From contig NZ_SKCG01000003.1 of the NCBI RefSeq assembly GCF_005434915.1, forward strand, positions 434,001 to 498,000: 64,000 nucleotides of DNA. The letters are read 5' to 3'. Made by a program: the position numbers and the translations under genes. The notes beneath the pieces are model-generated. The model saw nothing but the letters and a program-made list of their open reading frames with translations. It was not told the origin of the DNA and ran no database searches. Source of the stretch: Aurantiacibacter suaedae (GTDB lineage Bacteria > Pseudomonadota > Alphaproteobacteria > Sphingomonadales > Sphingomonadaceae). Positions 21,899 to 31,101 of this stretch are shown here, piece after piece (the stretch's first letter is position 1; the number at the start of each line of letters is the position of its first letter).

Positions 21899-22029
21899 GC
21901 GCACCTCTCCCACGAAGCTATGTCCGCCCGATGCCTGACTTTTTTGCTCTTTCGATGGCTTCGCGGCGTTATTTCAACTCTGACTAATGGACATATACCT
22001 TCATCATCCCAAGGCCAATAGCCGAGGGC

Positions 22030-22048
22030 GAGGCGGGCAGGGCGCCTC
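22030..22048 (-). terminator. Weak hairpin downstream of the ABC-F gene
   Basis: GAGGCG and CGCCTC with a 7-base loop, 31 bases past the ABC-F stop. Only a 6-bp stem and no T-run; it could be a Rho-aided end. Confidence 0.3.
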
Positions 22049-22078
22049 AGCTGGTGCCAAGCCTTGTCGCGGAGAGCC

Positions 22079-23950
22079 CTATGTCTGTTCGAGCGTTTCG
22101 AGTTGTTCGCCCAGCACCAGCCATTCAGCTTCGGCCTTTTCAAGCTTGTCACTCACCTTGGCGCGCTGGGCGAGCAAGTCGCTCATCGTGCGGTCGGCCA
22201 GATGCGGGGCCGCATTGGCGGGTTCGTACATCGCCTGATCAAGCTCATTGAGGCTGGTTTGCAGCTTGGCCATGGCCTTGTCGGCGGCGGCCAGCTCCGA
22301 CTTGATGAAGCGTGCTTTAGCCCGCGCCTTGGCCGAATTTCCATTCGATTGCTTGGCCTGTCCGGGCTTGGCCTCCTTCTTCGGCTGGTTCCGGCCCAGC
22401 ACGAAGTCGATGTAGTCGTCCATCGAGCCGGCATAGTCCTTCGCGGTGCCGCCATCGACCAGCACCAGCCGATCCGCCGTCAGCTCCACCATGTGGCGAT
22501 CGTGGCTGATCAGGATCACCGCGCCTGCGTAGTCGTTCAGTGCCTGCACCAGCGCCTCGCGCGCGTCGACGTCGAGGTGGTTGGTCGGCTCGTCGAGGAT
22601 GAGGAGGTGCGGACCATCGCGCGTGATCAGTGCGAGGGCGAGCCGCGCGCGCTCACCGCCCGAAAGCTGCTCGACATTGGTGGTCGCGCGCGGGCCGGAA
22701 AAACCGAACCGGCCAAGTTGCGCACGCACCGCGCCGGGGGTCTTTCCGTCCATCGCCCGCGTCATCAGCTCGACCGGGGTGGCATCGCTCGCCAGTTCCT
22801 CGACCTGATACTGCGTGAAATAGCCGACCTTGAGCTTGCCCGGTGCAGCCATGTCGCCCTCGGCGGGCTGAAGCTGCGCGGCGAGCAGGCGAGCGAGCGT
22901 GGTCTTGCCGTTGCCGTTGCGGCCGAGCAGCGCGAGCCGGTCGTCGGCATCGATGCGCAGGTTCAGCCGCTGGAGGATCGGCGGCGCCTCACCATAGCCG
23001 ACCGCAGCCCCATCGAGCGTGATCATCGGCGAGCGTAGTTCCTCCGGTGAGGGAAATTCGAAGCTCAGCGACGGATCTTCCATCAAGGCCGCGATAGGCT
23101 GCATCTTGGCCAGCATCTTGGCGCGGGCCTGCGCTTGCTTGGCGGTCGAGGCCCGGGCGCTGTTGCGCGCGACATAGTCCTGCAACCGCGCGCGCTGCGC
23201 ATCCTGCGCCGCCTTGGCCGAGGCCAGCTGCGCGGCCCGCTCGGCGCGCTGCTTCTCGAAGGCGTCGTAACCGCCGGTGTACAGCGTAAGCTTGCCGCCT
23301 TGCAGGTGCAGAATGTGGTCGACCACATTGTTAAGCAGGTCGCGCTCGTGACTGATCACCAGCAGCGTCGCCGGATAGGACTTGAGGAAGTTCTCCAGCC
23401 ACAGGGTCGCTTCGAGGTCGAGGTGGTTCGATGGCTCGTCGAGCAGCAGCACGTCGGGCTCGGAAAACAGCAGCGCGCCCAGCGCCACACGCATCTTCCA
23501 GCCGCCCGAGAAACTGTCGAGCGGGCGGCGCTGCATCTCCTCGTCGAAACCGAGGCCGACTAGGATTTTCGCCGCCCTGGCAGGGGCACTATAAGCGTCG
23601 ATGGCGAGCAGGCGTTCGTGAACTTCGCCCAGCCGGTCGACATCGGTGCAGGTCTCGGCCTCTTCGAGCAGGCTGGCGCGTTCGACATCGGCAGCGAGCA
23701 CGGCCTCTTCCGGCGTCGTCTGTCCGCTCGGCACTTCCTGCGCGATATAGCCGAGCCGCGCGCGAGAAGGTTTGCCGATCTGGCCTTCGTCGGGATCGAT
23801 CTCGCCGATCAGCGCCTTCATCAGCGTGGACTTGCCCGCGCCGTTGCGGCCGATCAGGCCGACCCGTGCGCCTTGCGGGATTGTCGCGCTGGCGCGCTCA
23901 AGAATGGGCCGGCCGCCAAGCCGGACGGTGATGCCGTCGATGGTAAGCAT
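22079..23950 (-). CDS. ABC-F family ATPase (Uup/YheS type)
   Basis: 623 aa from the ATG at 23950 (MLTIDGITVRLGG). Two ABC cassettes without membrane segments: Walker A GRNGAGKST and GRNGNGKTT, signature SGGWKMR and SGGERARLA, Walker B LLLDEPSNHLD and LILDEPTNHLD. A charged linker between them and a C-terminal lysine/alanine-rich coiled coil (about 535-623) match ribosome-associated ABC-F proteins, which act on stalled or antibiotic-blocked ribosomes. It stands alone and is unrelated to the neighbouring uptake genes. Confidence 0.94.
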   Translation of the reverse strand: MLTIDGITVRLGGRPILERASATIPQGARVGLIGRNGAGKSTLMKALIGEIDPDEGQIGKPSRARLGYIAQEVPSGQTTPEEAVLAADVERASLLEEAETCTDVDRLGEVHERLLAIDAYSAPARAAKILVGLGFDEEMQRRPLDSFSGGWKMRVALGALLFSEPDVLLLDEPSNHLDLEATLWLENFLKSYPATLLVISHERDLLNNVVDHILHLQGGKLTLYTGGYDAFEKQRAERAAQLASAKAAQDAQRARLQDYVARNSARASTAKQAQARAKMLAKMQPIAALMEDPSLSFEFPSPEELRSPMITLDGAAVGYGEAPPILQRLNLRIDADDRLALLGRNGNGKTTLARLLAAQLQPAEGDMAAPGKLKVGYFTQYQVEELASDATPVELMTRAMDGKTPGAVRAQLGRFGFSGPRATTNVEQLSGGERARLALALITRDGPHLLILDEPTNHLDVDAREALVQALNDYAGAVILISHDRHMVELTADRLVLVDGGTAKDYAGSMDDYIDFVLGRNQPKKEAKPGQAKQSNGNSAKARAKARFIKSELAAADKAMAKLQTSLNELDQAMYEPANAAPHLADRTMSDLLAQRAKVSDKLEKAEAEWLVLGEQLETLEQT

Positions 23951-24021
23951 GGCGCGGCCCATAGCAGCACAGTGCGCGCGGCCCAATGGTCAGAATGCGC
24001 GAACCGCGCTAAACGCCGCGC

Positions 24022-24294
24022 ATGGACATGAACGACCTGCTGCATCGCTATTTCGGCACCTTCAATCTCGCCGAGGTGGATCCGCGTTCGGTCGCCGCCG
24101 GGGTGGACCGGATGCTGGTCGATTTCGGGCTTGAGCAGGATCGGGGCAAGCGCTTTGCCTTGTGGTCGATGCTCTTCATGCTCGGGGCCGCGCCCGATCT
24201 CGATGTCGCCTTCGATGACGAGACGGACCGCGAGGCGGCGCGCAACCTGATGGATCTGATGGCGGCCTCGGGCGAGCAGCAACCGGACAGCTAG
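24022..24294 (+). CDS. Small protein of unknown function
   Basis: 90 aa, acidic, soluble: MDMNDLLHRYFGTFNLAEVD at the N-terminus, then VDRMLVDFGLEQDRGKRFALW and MLFMLGAAPDLDVAFDD. No signal peptide or membrane helix. I do not recognise the family. Codon usage (G/C-rich third positions) matches a real gene, and it is divergent from the ABC-F gene with a 71-base shared promoter region. Confidence 0.7.
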   Translation: MDMNDLLHRYFGTFNLAEVDPRSVAAGVDRMLVDFGLEQDRGKRFALWSMLFMLGAAPDLDVAFDDETDREAARNLMDLMAASGEQQPDS

Positions 24295-24495
24295 ACGAAG
24301 ATGGCCTTGCGGGGGGCTGTTTGTGACGCCGCGGATGCTACCTTTGCTAAGGGGGGGAGCGCTGAGAGAGTGACCCGGCTCGCTGCAATTGGTGATGAGC
24401 CGGCAGGCCCCGGTCGGTCTTCACGAAGTCCCAATTAGCTATTTACCTAAGTCAATTGGTATAGGTTCTTAAACCATTACCGATAGCCTGGTGAG

Positions 24496-25806
24496 ATGGT
24501 GCCCTCCCATCCAGACGATCTGCGAATCGGCATGGAGCAAGGCTGCGTCCTCGACGAGGATGCGCCATATTCCAGCTGGCCTGCTGCCGTTCAAAGAGTG
24601 TGGTCGATAACCCATGCCCGGCGCATTACGCGCGAACTCACGTTTTGCCATGTTGTCGGCATTGTTCTTTGCCTGGCCTGCATCCCGCTCGATTCGGTGA
24701 CAGGTGTTCCCGTCGTGGGCGCTACGCTGCGATTGGGCGTGGTCGTCCCCTCGTATCTTATCGGAATCTGGCTGATCCGTTCGGAGCACAGTCTGCTCAG
24801 ACTGGTGGGGGCGGTCGCCCCCGTTGCCGGGTTCGCGGGCGTCGTTTCCTTCATCGGAACGCAGACAATTGTCGAATTCTCGGACAGGTATCTGATGGCG
24901 GCCACGATGATGGTCGCCATGGCAGTTCTGCTGCTTCCGCTTCGCATCGGCGCGTCATGCTGGCTCTCTGTGTCAGGGTTTGTGGCCATTGCCTTGCCGT
25001 TTGGTTTGGGCGCTGCCGTCGACGTGGATATTGCAGATCTGCTGCTTTATTCCTTGGTCTGCTGCACCTTTCCTCTCTTGTTCAAGCGCCGAAGCGACCG
25101 GCTCAGGGATCAGAATTTCATTCTGTCCGTCAAGAGCCGCCAGGCGCAGTCGCAATTGCTGAAGATCAACAAGGAGCTGGAAAACCTGTCACAGATGGAT
25201 CCGCTTACCGGGTTGCTTAATCGGCGGGGCTTCGAGAAACGCTTTTCTGCAACCTTCGAGGCCGTGCTGGCATCGGGGGAACCCTTGGCGGTCGTCCTGC
25301 TCGATGTCGATCATTTCAAGCATTTCAACGACACCTACGGCCATCAGCTGGGAGACGAATGCCTGGCCAAGATCGGCGCCCTGCTCAACAGCGAGATCGA
25401 ACGGCATAAGGGGATTGCCGCTCGCTATGGTGGAGAGGAATTCATCGCCACCCTGACGGGTAGCGAAAGCGCCAATGCCGTAAGCATTGCCGAGCGCGTG
25501 CGCAAAATGATCGCGGACCTCGAAATTCTCGACACGTGCGGGAACCGGATAAGGATCACCGCCAGCTTTGGCGCCCGGATCGCCAGGGCGGCCAAGCTGC
25601 GCCAGCAAGACTTCGTCCGCGACGCCGATGGAGCGCTTTACGCGGCAAAGGCCAATGGCCGAAACCGTGTCGTGCTTTACGAAGGCCGAGACAAATCGCC
25701 GCTCGAAAGCGTGGGGGCAGGGGGCGCGGGAAGTAGACGCTACGGTGCGAGAGTGCCTCCGCAGCAATCGGAATTTGCCTCATCTGGCCAAGAGCAGCGC
25801 TCGTAG
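24496..25806 (+). CDS. Membrane diguanylate cyclase (GGDEF)
   Basis: 436 aa. About six membrane helices (about residues 50-195) form an N-terminal sensor, followed by a short coiled coil and a GGDEF domain (about 230-390) beginning LSQMDPLTGLLNRRGFEKRF with the active-site motif ARYGGEEF and VLLDVDHFKHFND for metal binding. It makes cyclic di-GMP at the inner membrane. The inhibitory-site position that normally reads RxxD reads RHKG, so product feedback inhibition is probably weak. The C-terminus (about 40 residues) is unstructured. No EAL domain and no operon partner. Confidence 0.92.
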   Translation: MVPSHPDDLRIGMEQGCVLDEDAPYSSWPAAVQRVWSITHARRITRELTFCHVVGIVLCLACIPLDSVTGVPVVGATLRLGVVVPSYLIGIWLIRSEHSLLRLVGAVAPVAGFAGVVSFIGTQTIVEFSDRYLMAATMMVAMAVLLLPLRIGASCWLSVSGFVAIALPFGLGAAVDVDIADLLLYSLVCCTFPLLFKRRSDRLRDQNFILSVKSRQAQSQLLKINKELENLSQMDPLTGLLNRRGFEKRFSATFEAVLASGEPLAVVLLDVDHFKHFNDTYGHQLGDECLAKIGALLNSEIERHKGIAARYGGEEFIATLTGSESANAVSIAERVRKMIADLEILDTCGNRIRITASFGARIARAAKLRQQDFVRDADGALYAAKANGRNRVVLYEGRDKSPLESVGAGGAGSRRYGARVPPQQSEFASSGQEQRS

Positions 25807-25932
25807 GTCCGGGATTGCCGAAGGCACCGTTCGCAGAGCGCGGCTTTTCCGATTTTCCCAGCGGCGGCAGATTGGAATGAGGCATAGCTGCGCCCGGCGG
25901 CCGGGTTACGCCCTGCTGATTGCGAGCTCAAT

Positions 25933-25954
25933 TTATTCAACGCGTATTGAATAA
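25933..25954. promoter_or_regulatory. TetR-type operator of the efflux operon
   Basis: Perfect inverted repeat TTATTCAA-(CGCGTA)-TTGAATAA, 42-63 bases upstream of the tetR-like start. Its form (TTCAA, CG-containing centre, TTGAA) is typical of TetR-family operators and fits autorepression of the four-gene efflux operon. Confidence 0.72.
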
Positions 25955-25995
25955 GGCAGGGCCGTTGCTATCTGCGTTGCCAGCAGGAGCCCGTA

Positions 25996-26628
25996 GTGAC
26001 TGAACGCCGAAGGCCCGGACGGCCGCGAAAAAGCAAAACCGATATGTGTTCGGCGATCGCCGAAGCCGCACGGTTGCGCTTTGCCGCCAAGGGATACGAG
26101 GCGACGTCGCTTCGCGAGATCGCCGGCGACGCCGACATCGACGTGGCGCTTATTGCCTATCATTTCGGCGGCAAGGCAGGGCTGTGGCGGTCTATCGTGT
26201 CGCAATCGGCTAAAGAGCTTCACGAAGCGCTGGATGCGGCGCTGACAGCAAAGCCAGCGGCTTCCGGGAGGGAGCGCCTGCGCAATGCGATGAAAATTTT
26301 CCTCGATTATCTCTTGGCGCACCCGGATCTTCCGCGCCTTTTACTGCGCGACACTACAATCGATTCCGATCGCAGCGGCTGGCTGCTCGATGAACTGTCG
26401 CTGCCGCTGCACCGCTACTTCTTCGAGCTGGCCCGCAGTGCCGCCGCAGAAAGCGAGAACGAGGTCAGCCACCTGCAATTCCGGGTCGCCAACTTCATCT
26501 ACGCCGCATCGAGCGCCGTCGCCCGGCGCGAACGCCTCACCAAGCTGGTCGACAATGTGGCCGACGATCGGGCGTTCGAGGCTGCGCTGGAAGCCACGCT
26601 TATCGAAGGGGCTTTGCTCGGTGGCTGA
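25996..26628 (+). CDS. TetR-family repressor of the efflux operon
   Basis: 210 aa, GTG start. N-terminal HTH: LRFAAKGYEATSLREIAGDA then DVALIAYHFGGKAGLWRSIV, the standard TetR recognition helix ending in YHF. The C-terminal ligand domain (about 75-210) has no recognised subfamily. The stop overlaps the GTG start of the MFS gene by 8 bases, and a perfect palindrome lies in its promoter, so it very likely represses tetR-MFS-MFP-OMF as one transcript. Confidence 0.92.
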   Translation: MTERRRPGRPRKSKTDMCSAIAEAARLRFAAKGYEATSLREIAGDADIDVALIAYHFGGKAGLWRSIVSQSAKELHEALDAALTAKPAASGRERLRNAMKIFLDYLLAHPDLPRLLLRDTTIDSDRSGWLLDELSLPLHRYFFELARSAAAESENEVSHLQFRVANFIYAASSAVARRERLTKLVDNVADDRAFEAALEATLIEGALLGG

Positions 26629-28306
26629 TCGCAAACCCCTTATCGACCATGTGGGCGGCTATCGGTTCAAACCGCATGAGCTGCCGATCCTGCCTGGCTC
26701 GCCGGCCAATCCCGACCACCCGGGGGCCAGACGAGCGGCCTATCTTGCCATCGGCATCTTCATCGGCCTCGTCGGCGGCAGTCAGAACGGCTTCCTGCTG
26801 GCCAATTCGGGCGCGCTTCAGGCCGAGTTCGCGCTTACTCCGGTGGAGGCGGGCTGGCTGACGGTCGCGTTCTATTCCACCTATTCCTGCATGAGCATGC
26901 TGCTGTTTCGGGTCAGGCAGCAGTTCGGCATCCAGCCGTTCGTGCGCTGGGCGATGGCGGGGCTGGTGGCGGCCAATTTCGTGCAGATGATCGGCCCCGG
27001 ATACTATCCCGAGCTGGCTGCGCGCGCCGTTGCGGGGATTACGGCAAGCGGGTTGTCCGCTCTTACGATCTACTACCTGATGCAGGGCCTGCCCGCCCCG
27101 ATGAAGATCGCAGGCCTCGTGATTTCGATCGGCCTCACGCAGATCGCCTTTCCTCTGGCAAGGGCGCTGTCCCCCACGCTGCTGGTGGATAGCGAGATGA
27201 GCCACGTCTTCCAGTTCCAGTTCGCGCTCTCGCTGCTGGGCTTCGGCTTGGTCTTCCTGCTGCGGCTTCCTCCTGGCGAGAGGGCGGTTACGTTTGAAAA
27301 GCTCGACATTCCCAGCATCGCCCTGTTTATCATCGGTGTTTGCGCCCTGTGCACCTTCCTTATCCAGGGACGCATCCAGTGGTGGGATACACCCTGGCTT
27401 GGCTATGCGCTGGTTGTGGCAATTCTCGGCCTCGGCGGCTGTTTTCTCATTGAGGCCAACCGCCAGAGCCCCATGCTCGATCTGAGCTGGCTTTCCAGCC
27501 GCGCGATCCTGAGCCTCGGCATCATCGGTGCGACAGTGCGGGTGCTCGTGGCCGAGCAGGGCTACGGCGCCACCGGCATGTTCTCCGCGCTTGGTTACGG
27601 CAACGAGCAGCTGATCGGCTATTTCTGGGTTCTGGTCGGGGCGACCTTTGGCGGCATGGTGCTTTCGGTTGTGCGTCTCGATCCCAAGGATCTTACACGC
27701 CCGGTGCTTTTCGCCATCTTCGTGATTGGCGTTGCCGCCTTCGCCGACACCAGAACCGGGGTAATGACACGGCCGCAGGATCTCTATGTCACCCAGGCCG
27801 CGATCGCCTTCGGCGCTGTGTTCGCAATGGGCCCGATCATGATGGAAGGTATGGTTCGGGCGCTCGCCGCAGGCCAGCGGTTCGTGATCAGCTTCATCGC
27901 GATTTTCTCGCTTTCGCAGTCGATGGGAGGATTGGCGGGCAGTTCGCTGCTCTCTGCCTTCTACACGGTCCGCCTCAAGACCCATCTGATCGACGCGGGC
28001 AGCACGCTTACGCTCGGCAATGGCCAGTTGGGGGCGGCGCTGTCGGGTGCGGCCCGGAATATCGCTCCGCTTCAGTCGGACCCTGCTCTGCAACAGCAGG
28101 CCGCCTCTTCGACTGTTTCTGCCGCAGTGGGGCGCGAGGCGGCGGTACTGGCCTTCAATGATGTGTTCTTCCTCGTCGGCATTCTCGCCGCGATCACCTT
28201 TGCCGCGGTGTTTTTGCCGTGGCTGATCAACAAGATTCGCGGGCACAATCCGCTCGCCAAGGAACTGGCCGCGCTGGAGGCCAGGCTCGCAAGGATCAGA
28301 CAATGA
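26621..28306 (+). CDS. MFS drug/compound exporter (EmrB-like, DHA2)
   Basis: 561 aa from GTG 26621. About 14 hydrophobic segments from residue 45 to 540, e.g. AAYLAIGIFIGLVGGSQNGF and LGYALVVAILGLGGCFLIEA. Size and the downstream HlyD-family and NodT partners identify the inner-membrane pump of an EmrAB-TolC-like tripartite exporter. The start overlaps the tetR stop by 8 bases and the stop overlaps the next start (ATGA). Substrates are likely amphipathic toxic compounds; this is inference from the family. Confidence 0.9.
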   Translation: MADRKPLIDHVGGYRFKPHELPILPGSPANPDHPGARRAAYLAIGIFIGLVGGSQNGFLLANSGALQAEFALTPVEAGWLTVAFYSTYSCMSMLLFRVRQQFGIQPFVRWAMAGLVAANFVQMIGPGYYPELAARAVAGITASGLSALTIYYLMQGLPAPMKIAGLVISIGLTQIAFPLARALSPTLLVDSEMSHVFQFQFALSLLGFGLVFLLRLPPGERAVTFEKLDIPSIALFIIGVCALCTFLIQGRIQWWDTPWLGYALVVAILGLGGCFLIEANRQSPMLDLSWLSSRAILSLGIIGATVRVLVAEQGYGATGMFSALGYGNEQLIGYFWVLVGATFGGMVLSVVRLDPKDLTRPVLFAIFVIGVAAFADTRTGVMTRPQDLYVTQAAIAFGAVFAMGPIMMEGMVRALAAGQRFVISFIAIFSLSQSMGGLAGSSLLSAFYTVRLKTHLIDAGSTLTLGNGQLGAALSGAARNIAPLQSDPALQQQAASSTVSAAVGREAAVLAFNDVFFLVGILAAITFAAVFLPWLINKIRGHNPLAKELAALEARLARIRQ

Positions 28307-29397
28307 CAAATTCCCCGTCACAGACCGAAGCGAAACCCGAAGCGGAGCCAGCCAAGGGGTGGTCTCCCAATCCTTCGCGGCGGCGCATTATCGTTGCCGT
28401 CCTCGTCATCCTCGCGGGTATCCTGGCAGCGCTTTATGCGTGGGGCCTTCCGCCATTTGCCGGCGGAAACGAGACCACCAACAACGCTTATGTGCGTGGA
28501 CGGACCACGGTCGTAAGCCCGCAGGTTGCCGGCTATCTGACCGAAGTGCCCGTCACCGACTTCCAGCGCGTGGAAAAAGGCGATCTGCTGGCTCGGATCG
28601 ACGACGCCCCGTTCCAGCAAAAGGTTCTGCAGGGATCTGCAAACTCTGCCGCGCAGCAGGCAGCTCTGGCAAACAGCGCGCAAAGCCAGCGCTCCGCTCA
28701 GGCTCAGCTCGAACTGCAGAATGCAGCCGTCGCCAGCGCGCGTGCAGCGTTGCAAAAGGCGCAGGCGGATATGAACAGGATCGCCGAACTTGTGGATGAA
28801 GGCTCGGTGTCGCTGCGCGAGCGCGATCAGGCGCGCGCCGCCTTGCAGCAGGCGCAGGCCGGGGTTCGGCAGGCTGCGGCCCAACGGGACATTGCCGCCG
28901 AGAACGTGCGGTCGGTGACGGTGGGGCGCGGCGCGCTGCAAGCGCAGGTTGCCGGTGCCGAGGCATCGAAAGACCTGGCCGAGATCGAACTTTCCCGCAC
29001 CGAAATTCGTGCCCCGCGTTCAGGCCGCCTGAGCGAGGTCACCGCCCGTGTCGGTCAGCTTGTGAGCGCTGGCACGCAATTGATGTATATCGTCCCCGAC
29101 GAGCTGTGGGTGGTTGCCAACTTCAAGGAGACACAGACCGCCAACATGGCCGTGGGGCAGCGCGCCACGCTGGAGGTCGATGCGCTGGGCGGTCTCGAAT
29201 TGACCGGGCAGGTGCAGAGCATCGCACCGGCAGCCAGCAGCGAATTCAGTATCGTCAAGCCTGACACCGGCGCGGGCAATTTCGTGAAGGTGCCGCAGCG
29301 GATTGCCGTGCGGATCGTGCTTGACGAAGGGCAGGAAGCTGCGCGGCGGCTCGGCCCCGGCATGTCTGTCATCGCAACCGTTCATACGGAGGACTGA
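28303..29397 (+). CDS. Membrane fusion protein (EmrA/HlyD family)
   Basis: 364 aa. One N-terminal membrane helix (about 28-48), then the half-lipoyl motif TNNAYVRGRTTVVSPQVAGY with VTDFQRVEKGDLLARID, a long alanine/glutamine-rich coiled-coil hairpin (about 105-230), the second half-lipoyl segment TEIRAPRSGRL and a beta-barrel (VVANFKETQTANMAVGQ). It bridges the MFS pump and the outer-membrane factor in the periplasm. ATGA overlap with the pump gene. Confidence 0.95.
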   Translation: MTNSPSQTEAKPEAEPAKGWSPNPSRRRIIVAVLVILAGILAALYAWGLPPFAGGNETTNNAYVRGRTTVVSPQVAGYLTEVPVTDFQRVEKGDLLARIDDAPFQQKVLQGSANSAAQQAALANSAQSQRSAQAQLELQNAAVASARAALQKAQADMNRIAELVDEGSVSLRERDQARAALQQAQAGVRQAAAQRDIAAENVRSVTVGRGALQAQVAGAEASKDLAEIELSRTEIRAPRSGRLSEVTARVGQLVSAGTQLMYIVPDELWVVANFKETQTANMAVGQRATLEVDALGGLELTGQVQSIAPAASSEFSIVKPDTGAGNFVKVPQRIAVRIVLDEGQEAARRLGPGMSVIATVHTED

Positions 29398-29402
29398 TCG
29401 CT

Positions 29403-30767
29403 GTGCGCAAGCCGTTTGCTCTTCTGATCGTATCCGCTCTGGCCCTGACTGCCTGTGCTCCGTCGCTCACCGAGGCGCCAGTTGGCGCTGGAGTGACACC
29501 ACCGCTGGAATGGCGCAGCCCGCAGGGGGCAACTGCCCCTGTCGAGGCGCGCTGGTGGGAGAGCTTCGGCGATCCGCAACTGGTGCGTCTGGTCGATCAG
29601 GCGCGGCGCAACAATGCCGATGTGCGCATAGCGGCTGCGCGGGTCGAGGAAGCGCGCGCGACCGAGCAGGCTTCGCGCGGATATCTTCTGCCCTCGCTCG
29701 GAGCAGCGGTCGAAGGGGGCGCACAGCAGGAGGTGTCGGCGTTTGGCCGTGCGCAGTCGTCGCTGGCAGCCCAGCCGGCCTTCCGTGCCTCATACGAGGT
29801 CGATCTGTTCGGAAAGAACGCGGCGCGCGTCGACGCGGCCGAAGCCGGAGTGGCAGCGAGCAGTGCCGCCAGTGAAGCCGCAGTTCTTGCCGTGAGCGCT
29901 GCCACGGCCAGCGGCTACATCACGCTGCTGGCGCTCGATGCGCGGCTCGCCGTGCTAGAGGATACGCTGGCGGCTCGCGAAGAGGCGCTGAAGTTTGCGC
30001 GTGACCGTGCCGAGGTTGGCTACACCTCGCAGCTTCCCTTGCGTCAGGCCGAAGCCGAATATCGGGCGACCGCACAGCAGGTGCCACAACTGAAGGCGCA
30101 AATTGCCCGGCAGGAGAATGCGCTGTCTGTGCTTACGGGAGACTTGCCGGGCGCGATCGAGCGCGGCGGGACGATTGACGAACTGGTAGTTCCGGCGCCG
30201 CCGGCCACGCTCCCTTCCGAGCTATTGCGCCAGCGGCCGGACATTGCGGCCGCGGAATATCGCATTGCCGCTGCCGACGCGAAGATGCGCATGGCGCGGG
30301 CCGATTTTATGCCTTCGCTCAACTTGGGAGCGAGCGCGGGCGTAGCCTTGTCCGACCTGCTGGCCGATCCGATCGGCGTGTGGTCTCTCGGCGGCAGTAT
30401 CTTGGCGCCGATCTTCCAAGGCGGACGGCTTCAGGCCCAACTCGACGGCGCGACCGCGCAGCGCGATCAGGCCGCCTGGGCCTATCGTTCCACCGTGCTC
30501 GACGCGTTTCGCGAGGTGGAAGACCGTATGGCTGTCCTTGCCAATCTTGGCGATCAGGAGACCGACCTGGAGGCACAGCAGGCCGCTGTTGCCGATGCGC
30601 TGCGCCATGCTCGCAACCGCTACCGGGCCGGATATAGCCCCTATATCGAGCAGGTGGATGCCCAGCGCGCATTGCTCGGGGTGGAACTGTCGCTGGTCCA
30701 GATCAAGGCTGACGAACTTACCTCGCTGGTAGGTCTCTATCAGGCAGTAGGCGGCGCTCCGCGCTGA
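29403..30767 (+). CDS. Outer-membrane efflux lipoprotein (NodT family)
   Basis: 454 aa, GTG start 5 bases after the fusion-protein stop. Lipobox LALTAC (acylated Cys18). TolC-type fold: WWESFGDPQLVRLVDQARRN then NADVRIAAARVEEARA at the N-terminal repeat, ELLRQRPDIAAAEYRIAAAD at the start of the second repeat, and FREVEDRMAVLANL / HARNRYRAGYSPYIEQVDAQ near the C-terminus. It forms the outer-membrane channel of the exporter and closes the operon. Confidence 0.95.
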   Translation: MRKPFALLIVSALALTACAPSLTEAPVGAGVTPPLEWRSPQGATAPVEARWWESFGDPQLVRLVDQARRNNADVRIAAARVEEARATEQASRGYLLPSLGAAVEGGAQQEVSAFGRAQSSLAAQPAFRASYEVDLFGKNAARVDAAEAGVAASSAASEAAVLAVSAATASGYITLLALDARLAVLEDTLAAREEALKFARDRAEVGYTSQLPLRQAEAEYRATAQQVPQLKAQIARQENALSVLTGDLPGAIERGGTIDELVVPAPPATLPSELLRQRPDIAAAEYRIAAADAKMRMARADFMPSLNLGASAGVALSDLLADPIGVWSLGGSILAPIFQGGRLQAQLDGATAQRDQAAWAYRSTVLDAFREVEDRMAVLANLGDQETDLEAQQAAVADALRHARNRYRAGYSPYIEQVDAQRALLGVELSLVQIKADELTSLVGLYQAVGGAPR

Positions 30768-31101
30768 TCCGGCACCACGAGCTTGGCTATGACGCAGTCC
30801 GTCTCAGCGGGCGAGACGCAGGCTGCGCAAGGGCAGGCCGGAACGATCGTCGTAACGGCAACGCGCCGGGCGGAATCGATCGAGCGCACACCTGTGAGGG
30901 TCGCCGCATTAGCGGCGAAAGCCGGTGAGCCTGCCTAACAAGCGCCAGCATAACCGCCTTCGAGGCATTTTAATTGCCTTTAAATGCATATAGATACTGC
31001 GTTACCGTGAAAAATCTCGCCAGGCATGTCAGATTTCCTGGCGCCCTTCGTCAAGCGGAGTGAGGCCTTAGGGATCAGGGCCTCTCGCAACGAGGGACAC
31101 C
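30768..31101. other. Spacer with a TBDR relic and phosphodiesterase promoter
   Basis: 334 bases. The left half holds the TBDR scrap described separately; the right half (30940-31101) is AT-richer (AATTGCCTTTAAATGCATAT) and presumably holds the promoter of the lipoprotein phosphodiesterase. No terminator hairpin seen. Confidence 0.5.
30789..30938 (+). pseudogene. Relic of a TonB-dependent receptor N-terminus
   Basis: A 49-codon frame from ATG 30789 reads AGTIVVTATRRAESIERTPV, exactly the TonB-box/plug entry typical of sphingomonad receptors (compare DAIVVTAQRRDENLQDVP at the 16978-19251 gene). It then breaks off at VRVAALAAKAGEPA and a stop; no signal peptide, plug core or barrel is present. 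The piece is a deletion remnant of a former receptor at the head of the phosphodiesterase locus. Confidence 0.7.

Noticed and set aside
24345-24400. CTGAGAGAGTGACCC resembling the start of a TPP riboswitch
   Set aside because: The downstream conserved part (GAACCTGAT) is missing and the next gene is a diguanylate cyclase, not thiamine-related.
24426-24436. AAGTCCCAA, half of the LuxR-linked palindrome, before the diguanylate cyclase
   Set aside because: The second arm (TGGGA) is absent, so there is no inverted repeat.
26600-28321. Long minus-strand open frame (573 codons) opposite the MFS pump
   Set aside because: It mirrors a clear membrane-transporter gene, is rich in Arg/Glu/His as antisense frames of hydrophobic genes are, and matches no family.
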